Part shown: one piece after another, positions 9,462-17,139 of the stretch
How positions within the stretch are numbered: the first letter of the stretch is position 1
How the letters are laid out: each line of letters starts with the position of its first letter
Program-made: the position numbers and the translations under genes
The notes under the pieces: model-generated
The model's database searches: none
What the model was told of the DNA's origin: nothing
What the model saw: only the letters and a program-made list of their open reading frames with translations
NCBI GenBank assembly: GCA_937880805.1
Contig: CALGRR010000021.1
Coordinates: forward strand, 1 to 24,683
DNA from: an uncultured Clostridia bacterium
Lineage (GTDB): Bacteria; Bacillota; Clostridia; Oscillospirales; Acutalibacteraceae
Length of the DNA: 24,683 nt
Direction: 5' to 3'

Positions 9462-10478
9462 TCAGTTTTCCTTTGTTATATACTTTTTCACAAGTTCATT
9501 GAACATTTCATCGTTTAACCAACCCCAATTATAATATCTGTCATATATTGAAAATTTTTGCTCCTGCGGTGAAAGTTTTTCCAATTCATTTTTATATTGC
9601 TCATACATCCCTGCCGAAAAGCCTGCATGCTGTCCGCTTTTTACACTCAAATCTCCGGATGTGCCCGCAACAGAGCCGCTTTCTTCATCAATGCCTTCGC
9701 TCAAATCAAACTGCCTTTTTTCTTCCGCAAGCTGAGCATATTTATAATCAAGGCTTTTCTTATACTGTGCATCGGAAATATCATCCCTCTGCTTCTGATA
9801 ATTAAATTCGGTTTCCCAGCGTGAATCTGCAACGGCATCTCTGCCGGCGTTATAATCAAATGTTTTCTGCCACTGTGCATCCGAAGCCTTCGCCCTCGAA
9901 TAATCATAGGCAAGCTGTGCCGCCCATTGCGAATCCTGTGCCGCTGCTCTCGCCGTGTCAAAGGCAAGGCTTGCGTTATATTGCCTCTGACCCTCTCTGA
10001 ACTGTGCGTTCCACTGTGCCTCCGCAATTTCCGAATTGATGCGGTCCTGCTCCATTCCGTAAGCGTTTGCCGTCATTCCGTAAAGATTGTTAAGCTTGTC
10101 GCCCTCCATATTGTATCTGTCAAGTGCAAGCTGATAAATCTGCAAAGCCTTGTCATTAAGTCCCTGCATCTGCTGGTTATACATAGCCTGACCCGCCGTC
10201 TGTGCATAGCTGTTTGCATAGCCGCCCGTAAGTGCCGAAACCTGGCCAACGGTGTCTTCCATCGCAAGCTGTGCATTCTGCTGATACTGCTGTGCATATT
10301 GCTTATAAAGAGCATCGCCGTTCATATCGAATTTAAAATCTTCTCTGTTCTCAATCTGGTTATAAAGGTCCTCAAGCTTGCTGCTCCATTTGTTGGTGCG
10401 GTCAACCTCATAACCGTAATTGTAATTTTTCTTCTTCGTTCCCGTTGGGGAAGCATAAAGTGAACTGCCTATTGACAT
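9462..10478 (-). CDS. Internal virion / tail-associated helical protein with 18-residue repeats (338 aa)
   Basis: A 338-residue protein with ATG at 10478 behind a purine-rich GGGGGTGG. Residues 20-150 are rich in Tyr, Gln and Ala, with segments such as TGGYANSYAQTAGQAMYNQQ and ALQIYQLALDRYN. Residues 167-257 are five back-to-back 18-residue repeats with invariant spacing: aromatic at 167, 185, 203, 221, 239 and 257; aromatic at 173, 191, 209, 227 and 245; Arg at 177, 195, 213 and 231. Similar Tyr/Gln-rich helical proteins occur next to ejection proteins in phages of Gram-positive hosts. Its stop lies ten bases from the start of the giant protein, so the two are probably co-translated and may act together in DNA ejection. 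I do not know a gene name. The structural-protein call is from context and composition. Confidence 0.75.
   Translation of the reverse strand: MSIGSSLYASPTGTKKKNYNYGYEVDRTNKWSSKLEDLYNQIENREDFKFDMNGDALYKQYAQQYQQNAQLAMEDTVGQVSALTGGYANSYAQTAGQAMYNQQMQGLNDKALQIYQLALDRYNMEGDKLNNLYGMTANAYGMEQDRINSEIAEAQWNAQFREGQRQYNASLAFDTARAAAQDSQWAAQLAYDYSRAKASDAQWQKTFDYNAGRDAVADSRWETEFNYQKQRDDISDAQYKKSLDYKYAQLAEEKRQFDLSEGIDEESGSVAGTSGDLSVKSGQHAGFSAGMYEQYKNELEKLSPQEQKFSIYDRYYNWGWLNDEMFNELVKKYITKEN
9705..9989 (-). repeat. Coding 54-base (18-residue) tandem repeat array
   Basis: This block encodes residues 164-258 of the 338-aa protein. Five units keep the pattern W/Y-x5-F/Y with R four residues after the second aromatic, and a D at 182, 200, 218 and 236. 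Eighteen residues is exactly five alpha-helical turns, so the same side chains line up in a straight stripe. Confidence 0.9.
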
Positions 10479-10515
10479 TTTTCCACCCCCGATTTATTTC
10501 ACTTGATTTCTACAT

Positions 10516-10950
10516 TTAACTGATAATGCCGTGTATACTCTTTAAATTCTCTATATCTTCCTGCATTTGAGCGATAGCTGTTTGATGACTGCTCACCGAA
10601 CCGCTTAATCCGTTCACAAGCTCAACCAACTCGTCAAATCTGTATTCAAGATTAGAAAACGTCGAATCATAAACAAAATTGCCCCTTACCCAGCCCTCTG
10701 TTGCATAAGGTGCGATGCTCTCCTCAAAATGCTTCTTAACAAAAGCATTCGTCGCATATGCACTCAAATCCTGATGTTCCGTTATTCTCTTTCTGATGCT
10801 CTCCGAAAGCTCCTGCGAAAGGTTCGGAAAGCCTATTGAAGAAAGAACACGGTCAAGGTCCGAAAAAAGCTGTGAAAGATAAGAAATAATGTTCTGTATC
10901 TTCTCTGCATCCGTAACGCCCGTTATAACCGGCATCGGAATGTTATTCAT
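10516..10950 (-). CDS. Small coiled-coil tail/structural protein (144 aa)
   Basis: A 144-residue protein starting at ATG 10950, eight bases inside the end of the nozzle gene (which stops at 10943), so translation is likely coupled. Residues 12-60 and 95-140 look like amphipathic or coiled-coil helix; the C-terminal part (LEYRFDELVELVNGLSGSVS, then QMQEDIENL) has heptad spacing of Leu, Val and Ile. The middle has AYATNAFVKKHF and YATEGWVRGNF, paired motifs of the kind seen in phage fibre and neck proteins before coiled coils. It is probably a small trimeric tail component, perhaps a fibre adaptor or tail-needle-like plug. This is inferred from position and coiled coil only; I recognise no family. 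Confidence 0.7.
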   Translation of the reverse strand: MNNIPMPVITGVTDAEKIQNIISYLSQLFSDLDRVLSSIGFPNLSQELSESIRKRITEHQDLSAYATNAFVKKHFEESIAPYATEGWVRGNFVYDSTFSNLEYRFDELVELVNGLSGSVSSHQTAIAQMQEDIENLKSIHGIIS

Positions 10951-13753
10951 AATCGGAACCCTCCTCGGTGTATTTTGTAACCGAAAGAATTTTTAAAGCT
11001 CCCCTGCCCTCAATCTTAAGAGCAAAATGGTCGCATCTTCTCGGCATAATCGGAACGGCAATGCTTCTCACCTTGCCCGCAGGCTTGAGAGTTGAAATAT
11101 GTTCAAAGTGTCCGCTTGAATCATATTGAATTGATATGCTTGCCCTTGCATCAAGCTCCATAAGAAGCCTTAATGTAACCTTTGATATTCTCTTTCTGAA
11201 CGGTGTCATAAATCCGATTTTTCCGCTTTCAAGAAACCATTCAAAATCATCCTCTGCCGTGCCGTAAACGCCGTGCATTGAAATAAGCGAATCATCATTG
11301 GTCAGTGCATAAATCTCTCCGCCGTAAACCGCAAAATCCTTAACCGCAAGGTTATCCTCTTTGTGCCAGAGCTTTGTTACATCGTCAAAAACAAAAAGGC
11401 TCTTTTGGTTTTTGCTGTCCGTCATTGAAAAAAGCATCTTGTTCCCGAGCGAGCAGGCAACAGCATTTTTATATTTCTCGTTGCCGAAGCAATCCGAAAT
11501 TATAACGGGCGTTGCTCCCGTAAATGCCATAATGCCCACGGGCGATTTATAAAACAGCACATCGTTCATAACCGTTAAGCTCTTGTCGCTTCCCGCTTCA
11601 ACTCCGTGGCAGTCATATGTTTTAAGCGAATAATTTGCGGGATAATTGCCGTATATTCTGTGCATCCGGTTTTCTCTGAAGAAAACGGGATTTCCGCCGT
11701 ATGAAACCGCACCCGTAAACGCTCCGTCTGCACCCATAGAAACATAATAGCTGTCAATCGCCGTATTGGTGAAATGGTGCCAATTCTTGGGGTCACCGAG
11801 CTTGCAGGCAAAAATTTCATTTATCATTTCGCCGTCAACAAGTCCGTATTTGCATCCCCATAATCGGTTCTCGTTTTCAATAACAAAATCCATTTCGGGC
11901 ATTGTCCGTTTGAGCGTTATTGTGTCTGTTTCCAATCCCGCAGTTACTTCCGTGAACGCAGTCAAAGCAAGCGGAATTCTTATGTATCTTTTTCCGTCTT
12001 CATTCTCACCAATGGCGGAAACAACAAAATATTTCTGTTCTTTCTGCGGTCTCATCATTTCTCCGCCGCCTTCGGCTCCGAATTCAAACTCTATAGCATC
12101 ACCGACCTGCCACACATCCGAAATAAGATTTTTGTCCGAATCCGCTTGTGTATATATCTCACAATAGGGCTGTGTTTTTACCCATTGTGCGGTTTGCTCG
12201 GAATAAACCTTCAATATCGGCGGCTCTTCCGATGTGTCAATCCACGCTTTTCCGTTTGATGTTGTGGGTTCATTGTTTCCAACAAAGCCCGATGTGTATT
12301 TATTGCCGTTCACATCGCAAAGGCGGTATGCATAATCGCCTTTAAGAACATTCGCAAATTCAAGTGTCTGAATATCGTTAAGCTGTCCGTCAGCGTTCTT
12401 CTTCAGAGTATTAACAACAACCTTTTCGGGGAATATAACAAGGTTTGCACCCATTTCAACAAATCGGTGCTCGCCCTCAGCTGCCGCAAAAATATCGCTT
12501 GTTACCGTTTCTCCCGTTTCAGGGTCAAGCTCTGTTATATAAAGTCTGTCGCCCTCAATGGTTGAGCCCTCAGTTATTGCACCGTGCGGCAGGTCAAGAT
12601 AAATCTTTTGTGCCCCGTCTGTTGTGTCAATTCCCGAAACATATATATCATCACCCGAAAAATTAACCGTCTTGCCCAGAAGCACCTGCAGATGTGTCGG
12701 CGTTTTCGCCTCAACCGCAACTTCCGTCGGCGGGTTAAGCTTTCTGTAAATCCATTTTTCGCCTTTTCTTTCTGTTATAGATGTTGCAAGTGCATCGGTC
12801 AAAGCAACAATAAAAGTGTCGCCTTCTTTTATTGTTCCTTCTTCTTTTGTAGGATTTTCAATCGTTATGGTCCAATCCCCGTGTCTCTCAAGATGAACAT
12901 TGTTTTCCTTTGAATATCCCCAGAACTTATTGTTAAGCAAACCTTTTGCATTTTCGAGTTTTTCAACGCTAAGAATATTTGCCTTTCTCCATTCGTTTTT
13001 ACCAACATATATTTCCGCACCTACAAGGGAATTGCGAATAATTTCATTTGCAAGGAACTCATTTTCATTAACCGATACAATCATTTTGCCTAAAGTATTT
13101 AAAATTCCGCTTTCACTTCGGATATGAACATAATTAACATCAAACAATGTTATTGTCCAAAGCAATCCCGCCTCTATGCCCTCGTGAGGATATTTGCGGT
13201 ATAATCCGCTGTCTTTAACGATGGGTGCAAAACCGCTTGCAACTTTTTGAATGTTTTCGTCTTTAAATTTGCTTTTTACAAGCGTAATATCCGAAATATC
13301 TTTTTTAATCTCATTAATAATTTCCGAATCTCTGAACCCGCAGATTTTTGTATATAATTCGCCGTCAATTAAAGCCGCTGAAGTGTATTTTTCGTTTGTT
13401 TCTCTGTCGATTGTTAATTCAGATGTTTCAGCGTTATAGCATTCCTCAAAAGTAACTGCATTCTTCGCCTCAACATTCTGCTTAACCTCAACGCCGATGT
13501 CGCCCTTGCCGATATACGGAATAAGAAGCTTGTTTTCCGCAACTATTCCTTTGGCGTTTTCAACATAAGAAGAACCGCCTATTTTGAGCGTTCCTCTTTT
13601 CTGCCTTGTTGCCGCAAGCGGAAAATCCTTTGCACTCATATTCTTCATATCAAAGAATTCGCTTTCGCCTATGCTCAATTTGTGGTTATATCCGCCGAAT
13701 TGCGAAATCATTTCAACGCTCTGTTCGGGCGGTTTAAGAAACGGAAGATGCAT
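10943..13753 (-). CDS. Tail nozzle / stabilisation protein of a podovirus tail (936 aa)
   Basis: The start is set at ATG 13753, which has AGGAGGA six bases upstream; an in-frame TTG at 13771 lies before that RBS and is not used. The 936-residue protein is beta-rich. It begins with ISQFGGYNHKL and GESEFFDMKNMSAKDFPLAATR, close to the opening of podovirus nozzle/stabilisation proteins (T7 gp12 or P22 gp10 type), which often read F-GG then N, then R-G. Later regions have beta-propeller-like strands, for example VFFRENRMHRIYGNYPANY and LFVFDDVTKLWHKEDN. It follows the head-tail connector by one base, and the connector's last codons (Arg-Arg-Arg) carry its RBS. It would form the tube tip of the short tail. 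The assignment is by motif and position. Confidence 0.8.
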   Translation of the reverse strand: MHLPFLKPPEQSVEMISQFGGYNHKLSIGESEFFDMKNMSAKDFPLAATRQKRGTLKIGGSSYVENAKGIVAENKLLIPYIGKGDIGVEVKQNVEAKNAVTFEECYNAETSELTIDRETNEKYTSAALIDGELYTKICGFRDSEIINEIKKDISDITLVKSKFKDENIQKVASGFAPIVKDSGLYRKYPHEGIEAGLLWTITLFDVNYVHIRSESGILNTLGKMIVSVNENEFLANEIIRNSLVGAEIYVGKNEWRKANILSVEKLENAKGLLNNKFWGYSKENNVHLERHGDWTITIENPTKEEGTIKEGDTFIVALTDALATSITERKGEKWIYRKLNPPTEVAVEAKTPTHLQVLLGKTVNFSGDDIYVSGIDTTDGAQKIYLDLPHGAITEGSTIEGDRLYITELDPETGETVTSDIFAAAEGEHRFVEMGANLVIFPEKVVVNTLKKNADGQLNDIQTLEFANVLKGDYAYRLCDVNGNKYTSGFVGNNEPTTSNGKAWIDTSEEPPILKVYSEQTAQWVKTQPYCEIYTQADSDKNLISDVWQVGDAIEFEFGAEGGGEMMRPQKEQKYFVVSAIGENEDGKRYIRIPLALTAFTEVTAGLETDTITLKRTMPEMDFVIENENRLWGCKYGLVDGEMINEIFACKLGDPKNWHHFTNTAIDSYYVSMGADGAFTGAVSYGGNPVFFRENRMHRIYGNYPANYSLKTYDCHGVEAGSDKSLTVMNDVLFYKSPVGIMAFTGATPVIISDCFGNEKYKNAVACSLGNKMLFSMTDSKNQKSLFVFDDVTKLWHKEDNLAVKDFAVYGGEIYALTNDDSLISMHGVYGTAEDDFEWFLESGKIGFMTPFRKRISKVTLRLLMELDARASISIQYDSSGHFEHISTLKPAGKVRSIAVPIMPRRCDHFALKIEGRGALKILSVTKYTEEGSDYE

Positions 13754-13754
13754 A

Positions 13755-14135
13755 TTATCTCCTCCTGTCAATGCAGATTGTTATTGAAGGCTTTGCAATC
13801 GGCATATTGTTTCGGTTATACCAAGCCTTGTAATCGTTAATAGCCTTATTAAAAAGCTCCATTGAATTGTTATATTTGTTAAGCTCCGATGCCGCCAAAT
13901 CAATCTGAGCCATAAGCCAGTAAACATAAACAACATCATAAGGAAAAGCAGCAATAAGCTCCTCGCTTCCGTCTTCATACGGTGTAAACGGTTTTGCATC
14001 CTTGTGATGTGTAAGAATAACATCGTTATATATAATGCCGTCGAGTTCCGACAGCCACCTTATTTTCATTTCATCACTTGAAGCATTTCCCTGCCTCATT
14101 TCATTTGCTCTTTCAATCGCCTGCTGAACCGTCAA
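13755..14135 (-). CDS. Head-tail connector / adaptor protein (126 aa)
   Basis: A 126-residue, mostly helical protein with TTG start at 14135 and AAGGGGG eight bases upstream; the next Met is residue 13, far from any RBS. The pattern TVQQAIERANEMRQGNASSD, then KIRWLSELDGIIYNDVI, then AFPYDVVYVYWLMAQIDLAA and YNNSMELFNKAINDYKAWY is typical of gp6-like connector and podovirus adaptor proteins: helices that dock under the portal. Its last codons form the RBS of the nozzle gene. It would sit as a 12-fold ring between portal and nozzle. A terminator and an intergenic repeat separate it from the head genes. Confidence 0.8.
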   Translation of the reverse strand: MTVQQAIERANEMRQGNASSDEMKIRWLSELDGIIYNDVILTHHKDAKPFTPYEDGSEELIAAFPYDVVYVYWLMAQIDLAASELNKYNNSMELFNKAINDYKAWYNRNNMPIAKPSITICIDRRR

Positions 14136-14160
14136 TTTTATTTCCCCCTTCGTAATAATC

Positions 14161-14273
14161 CTTCCCCCTCTCCCTCTTGAGGGAGATGCCGCCGCAGCGA
14201 CAGAGGGAGTTCGTAGGGAACGCTGTCCTCAGCGTTCCGTCTCAAATTTATTCCGAATTACGCATTCCTAATT
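14161..14273. repeat. Dispersed intergenic palindromic repeat, copy A
   Basis: The copy has a small inverted repeat (CTCCCTC with GAGGGAG), a GC-rich centre with GCCGCAGCGAC, a perfect stem GGAACGCT/AGCGTTCC (14217-14238), and the tail TTCCGAATTACGCATT (14251-14266). The same modules recur at 22100, 22972 and 23980, all in the same orientation. No gene is visible in it. Confidence 0.85.
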
Positions 14274-14274
14274 A

Positions 14275-14301
14275 AAAAGGCACCCGTTGCGGGTGCCTTT
14301 T
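14275..14301 (-). terminator. Intrinsic terminator within the late gene cluster
   Basis: A perfect 11-bp inverted repeat (AAAAGGCACCC/GGGTGCCTTTT) has a five-base loop. On the minus strand, five Ts and then an A/T-rich run follow. It lies just after the stop of the 153-aa head gene (14306), so it probably ends or attenuates the head transcript before the tail genes. The symmetry allows action in either direction. Confidence 0.85.
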
Positions 14302-14305
14302 ACTG

Positions 14306-14767
14306 TCAGTTAGATTTCGCATAGTAATAGGCATTCGCCTGCTTTTCTCTTTTCTGCGATTCTTTGATAACCTCCGCCAAAGGTCGGGGCACAGAAACCG
14401 TCTTGCCTCTCTGAATAAGTGCGGTGTTATCGTTGGCTTTTGCATAAACGCCAACCTGCATCTTAACACCGGGTTCCTCGGGAATTGTTATCTTAACTTT
14501 CTTTTTACCGCCAACAACAACGGTGCCGTCTTTATAAACAGCATCATCCTTCTGCGGAACATATCCCGCAGGCTTTCCGTCTTTTCTTGCAGGTGCAGAA
14601 GTTGTGGGAGCTGATGCTGTGGCACTGTTTTCAGGTGTGTTTGTCGCGGGTGCGGTTGCACCGTTAACACCGGGTGTTGTTTCGGGTACCGATGTTGTAT
14701 CGGAAACTGTTGTTTCGGGTACTGCCGCTGTCTGTGCAGGTGCAGTGTTTGTTGCATTTTTGCCCAT
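14306..14767 (-). CDS. Pro/Thr/Ala-rich head-associated protein (153 aa)
   Basis: ATG at 14767 follows GGAGG by seven bases. Residues 1 to about 62 are low complexity, almost only Ala, Thr, Pro, Val, Ser and Asn, like a flexible or glycan-bearing linker. Residues 65-153 look folded: a basic beta stretch (KKKVKITIP), then VGVYAKANDN, then GKTVSVPRPLAEVIKESQKR and a Tyr-rich end. It lies directly after the major capsid gene, where phages often keep a head decoration or head-completion protein. The function is inferred from place only; no family is recognised with confidence. Confidence 0.7.
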   Translation of the reverse strand: MGKNATNTAPAQTAAVPETTVSDTTSVPETTPGVNGATAPATNTPENSATASAPTTSAPARKDGKPAGYVPQKDDAVYKDGTVVVGGKKKVKITIPEEPGVKMQVGVYAKANDNTALIQRGKTVSVPRPLAEVIKESQKREKQANAYYYAKSN

Positions 14768-14829
14768 AATTAAAACCTCCGTTTCAATATAGGGCGGCAG
14801 TATGTTCCGCCGCCCTGCGTTAAATCAAA

Positions 14830-16128
14830 TCAGTTTGCAACGTCTTCGTCGCTGAAGTAAGAACCGCATTCAACTCTTACAATGTATTCGTTAATTGCAA
14901 TCTTTGCACCGAAGCCCGCTGCCTTCCAGCCGATTGTGCTTCTCTGGTTAAGGGGGTCAGCGGTGCCGCTGCTGCCAAGACCCTTAACAATAACCTCTGT
15001 GTTTTTGCCGTTAAGTCTTACAACCTTGAATGCACCCTTGCCGAGGAAGAGACATCCGTAAGCCGCTTTACCCTCTCTGCCGCCTTCACCGGGGAAGAGA
15101 ATGTCACCTGAAGCAGGAGCGAATGTGCCAAGATCATCGTCAAAATAGATGTTCTGACCTTCGGCGTATGTAACCTCAATCAGTGCATATGTATCGGTTG
15201 AAGCACTTGAATCCTTGATGATGATTTTTCTGCCTTCAAGCTTTGCAACATCATCAGCGGTAAGTGTCTCATTGACAGTAATGAAACCGCTTGCATCATA
15301 TGCCTTCACGGTAAGGTTTCTGCTTTCTGCCGAAAGGTCCGCACCGTGGAAAATAACAGCCTCTGTTGATTCAACGAAACGAACGCCGAGAAGCTTGCCG
15401 ATTTCGTGTTCAAAAATTCTCGTTGCATCGCTGTACTTTGTAATATCGATGAATTTCGGGTTGTTGATAAGGTCGTGTGAAACTGAAGGATGAATAATGC
15501 AAACATAGCTGCCGTCAATCTTAGGTGCATTTGCCTTTTTAAGCACGGTTGTTGCCCTGCTTATCATTTCGGGTGTAAGCATACTGTTTTCATCAAGCAG
15601 CATTCTGTAATCCTGCTTTGAAATAACAGTGCCTTCGCTTGCGGTAATAACTCTGTCTGCATAGAGAACGTTGGTGCCCTGAACGAGCTCGTTTCTAACA
15701 ACCGTGTCGAGTGTAAGACCCGCATTTTCTGCGTGCTTCTCGGTAACCTCAACAATAACATTGTCAATGGCAGTCATTTCAAGAACGTCAGAAACTGTGG
15801 TGTAATCGCCAAACTGTTCAACGGTCTTTGTAATGCTGCCAACAGCAATGGGTGTGCCGTCAGGTGTTACGCCTTCAACAAGAGGAGTAAGAGCCTTTTT
15901 GAATTTCGACCAGCGTCTCCATTCAATAGTCTTGCCGCCTCCGGGAGGCAGGCTCACGGGGTCGCCGAACTGTGCGTGAACAAGTGCGGCACCTATGGTG
16001 TTAATAAGGTCCTTTGAATAGACCGTTTTCATTTCAGGCGACAAATCATTGCTTGATGTCACCTGAACATTGGGGTTGGGGTCAGCAAAAAGCTGAAGGT
16101 TGATTTTAAAGTCTGTGTACTTTTTCAT
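14830..16128 (-). CDS. Major capsid protein, N4-gp56-like, with Prp-type cleavable N-terminus (432 aa)
   Basis: The 432-residue protein has ATG at 16128 after GGAAAG. Residues 60-160 carry the N4-gp56 capsid signature: GKTIEWRRWSKFKKALTPL, then EGVTPDG, then TKTVEQFGDYTTVSDVLEMT, and later DTVVRNELVQGTNVLYADR, typical of the HK97-fold subfamily in many podoviruses and gut phages. The N-terminus MKKYTDFKINLQLFADPNP holds the L27-type Prp site at F14/A15, identical to that in the scaffold gene next door. It follows scaffold by 31 bases. It would build the icosahedral shell. Family confidence is high; the cleavage is inferred by analogy to ribosomal protein L27 and phage 80-alpha proteins. Confidence 0.92.
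   Translation of the reverse strand: MKKYTDFKINLQLFADPNPNVQVTSSNDLSPEMKTVYSKDLINTIGAALVHAQFGDPVSLPPGGGKTIEWRRWSKFKKALTPLVEGVTPDGTPIAVGSITKTVEQFGDYTTVSDVLEMTAIDNVIVEVTEKHAENAGLTLDTVVRNELVQGTNVLYADRVITASEGTVISKQDYRMLLDENSMLTPEMISRATTVLKKANAPKIDGSYVCIIHPSVSHDLINNPKFIDITKYSDATRIFEHEIGKLLGVRFVESTEAVIFHGADLSAESRNLTVKAYDASGFITVNETLTADDVAKLEGRKIIIKDSSASTDTYALIEVTYAEGQNIYFDDDLGTFAPASGDILFPGEGGREGKAAYGCLFLGKGAFKVVRLNGKNTEVIVKGLGSSGTADPLNQRSTIGWKAAGFGAKIAINEYIVRVECGSYFSDEDVAN
16084..16110 (-). other. Predicted Prp protease site FKINLQLF/A in the major capsid protein
   Basis: Codons 7-15 encode FKINLQLFA, the same nine residues at the same positions as in the scaffold protein. In Staphylococcus aureus, Prp cuts L27 and phage 80-alpha capsid proteins after the FF of LNLQFFA, so the expected cut here is after F14. 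Confidence 0.7.
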
Positions 16129-16159
16129 ATTTCTTTCCTTTCCCGAAGAAAGGCGGTAT

Positions 16160-17083
16160 TTAGAAATTGTTTACAAAGTCTATCCTTTCTCCGTTGCGTG
16201 CTCGCCGCTTATACTCGGCAATCTGCTCGGGTGTCAGATTATCAAGGTCAATCCTTGTAACTGCGGCGGCTTGTGAAGAAAGACCGTTTTCCGTGGGTCT
16301 TGAAGCGTTGGCTTTAACAGAGTTCGCAACCTTTTCCGCCGCCTTCTGTGCGGTGTACTGCATTGCACCTCTCATAATTTCGTTATGATGTGCAACCTCA
16401 TATGCTGTCTGCATATCAAGTCCCGCCCTCATAAGCCTTGTGAAGTTCGGATTATCAACCTCGGTGTCAAAATCAAAGCCGGGGTAAACGGTTTTAACCT
16501 GCTTCGCCTCTTCTTTCCACTTTTTGATTGTTTCCTGAACCTTGAGTTCTTCTTCTTCTCTCTGTTTCTCCTGCGCCTGTGCTTCTTTTTCCCTTGTAAG
16601 GGAAGCGTTTTCTCTCTTCAGTCTGTGGGTTTCTCTTGTCTGCTCAACTGAGCTGTTGTTTGCATATGCTTCCTTTTCATAGTTGCTGTCGTCGCCCTCA
16701 TATGCGGCAAGAAGAGCCGCCGCATCGTCGGCCTTGATGCCGTAACGAATTGCAAGTGCATCAACAAGCGGAGCGAATGCATCAATCTTCTTCTGAAGCT
16801 CGGCAGTTCTCTCGTTGGATTTCTTAAGACGGTCTTTAACGAAGTGCTGAACATCCTCGTCATATTCCTTCTTGAAATCCGCTTTGAATTTTGCATATGC
16901 CGCTTTTCTGTCCTCGACTGCGGGGTCAGTCTGATTTTCACCCGTTGCGGCTGCGGGGTCAGCCTTTGTGTCGCCCGTTGCAGCTTGTCCGCCCGTTGAA
17001 GCCGCTGCGGCACCCTCGCCGCCTGCTGCCGCCCCTTCAGCGAATAACTGCAGATTAATTTTGAAAATTATTTTTTCAGCCAT
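16160..17083 (-). CDS. Capsid scaffolding protein with Prp-type cleavable N-terminus (307 aa)
   Basis: The start is ATG 17083, eight bases after GGAG; an in-frame TTG two codons earlier sits too close to that RBS. The N-terminus MAEKIIFKINLQLFAEG holds the L27-type motif, then a Gly/Ala/Thr-rich linker (to about residue 55), then a long acidic-basic helical body with coiled coil (LKRENASLTREKEAQAQEKQ) and a C-terminal region with LDNLTPEQIAEYKRRARNGE. An acidic, helical, coiled-coil protein just before the capsid gene is the usual form of phage scaffold. It would direct capsid assembly and then leave or be degraded. Confidence 0.88.
   Translation of the reverse strand: MAEKIIFKINLQLFAEGAAAGGEGAAAASTGGQAATGDTKADPAAATGENQTDPAVEDRKAAYAKFKADFKKEYDEDVQHFVKDRLKKSNERTAELQKKIDAFAPLVDALAIRYGIKADDAAALLAAYEGDDSNYEKEAYANNSSVEQTRETHRLKRENASLTREKEAQAQEKQREEEELKVQETIKKWKEEAKQVKTVYPGFDFDTEVDNPNFTRLMRAGLDMQTAYEVAHHNEIMRGAMQYTAQKAAEKVANSVKANASRPTENGLSSQAAAVTRIDLDNLTPEQIAEYKRRARNGERIDFVNNF
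17039..17065 (-). other. Predicted Prp protease site FKINLQLF/A in the scaffold protein
   Basis: Codons 7-15 (counted from the ATG at 17083) encode FKINLQLFA. The match to the capsid protein site covers nine identical residues at identical positions, although the residues before and after differ. Confidence 0.7.
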
Positions 17084-17139
17084 TTTCAAGGCTCCTTTCT
17101 CACACGTCTTTCCGTGGTGTCTTCATATTGGAAGCAGAA

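Noticed and set aside
9701..10027. Overlapping minus-strand ORF with a His/Arg-rich 18-residue pattern
   Set aside because: The periodicity is the shadow of the 54-base repeat in the real frame.
13754..13771. TTG start for the nozzle gene
   Set aside because: The RBS AGGAGGA lies between this TTG and the ATG at 13753, and would be inside the coding sequence if TTG were used.
14604..14792. Plus-strand ORF rich in Ala/Val/Gly
   Set aside because: Antisense of the Thr/Pro/Ala-rich region; composition artefact.
17084..17089. TTG start for the scaffold gene
   Set aside because: Only two bases from GGAG; the ATG at 17083 has normal spacing.
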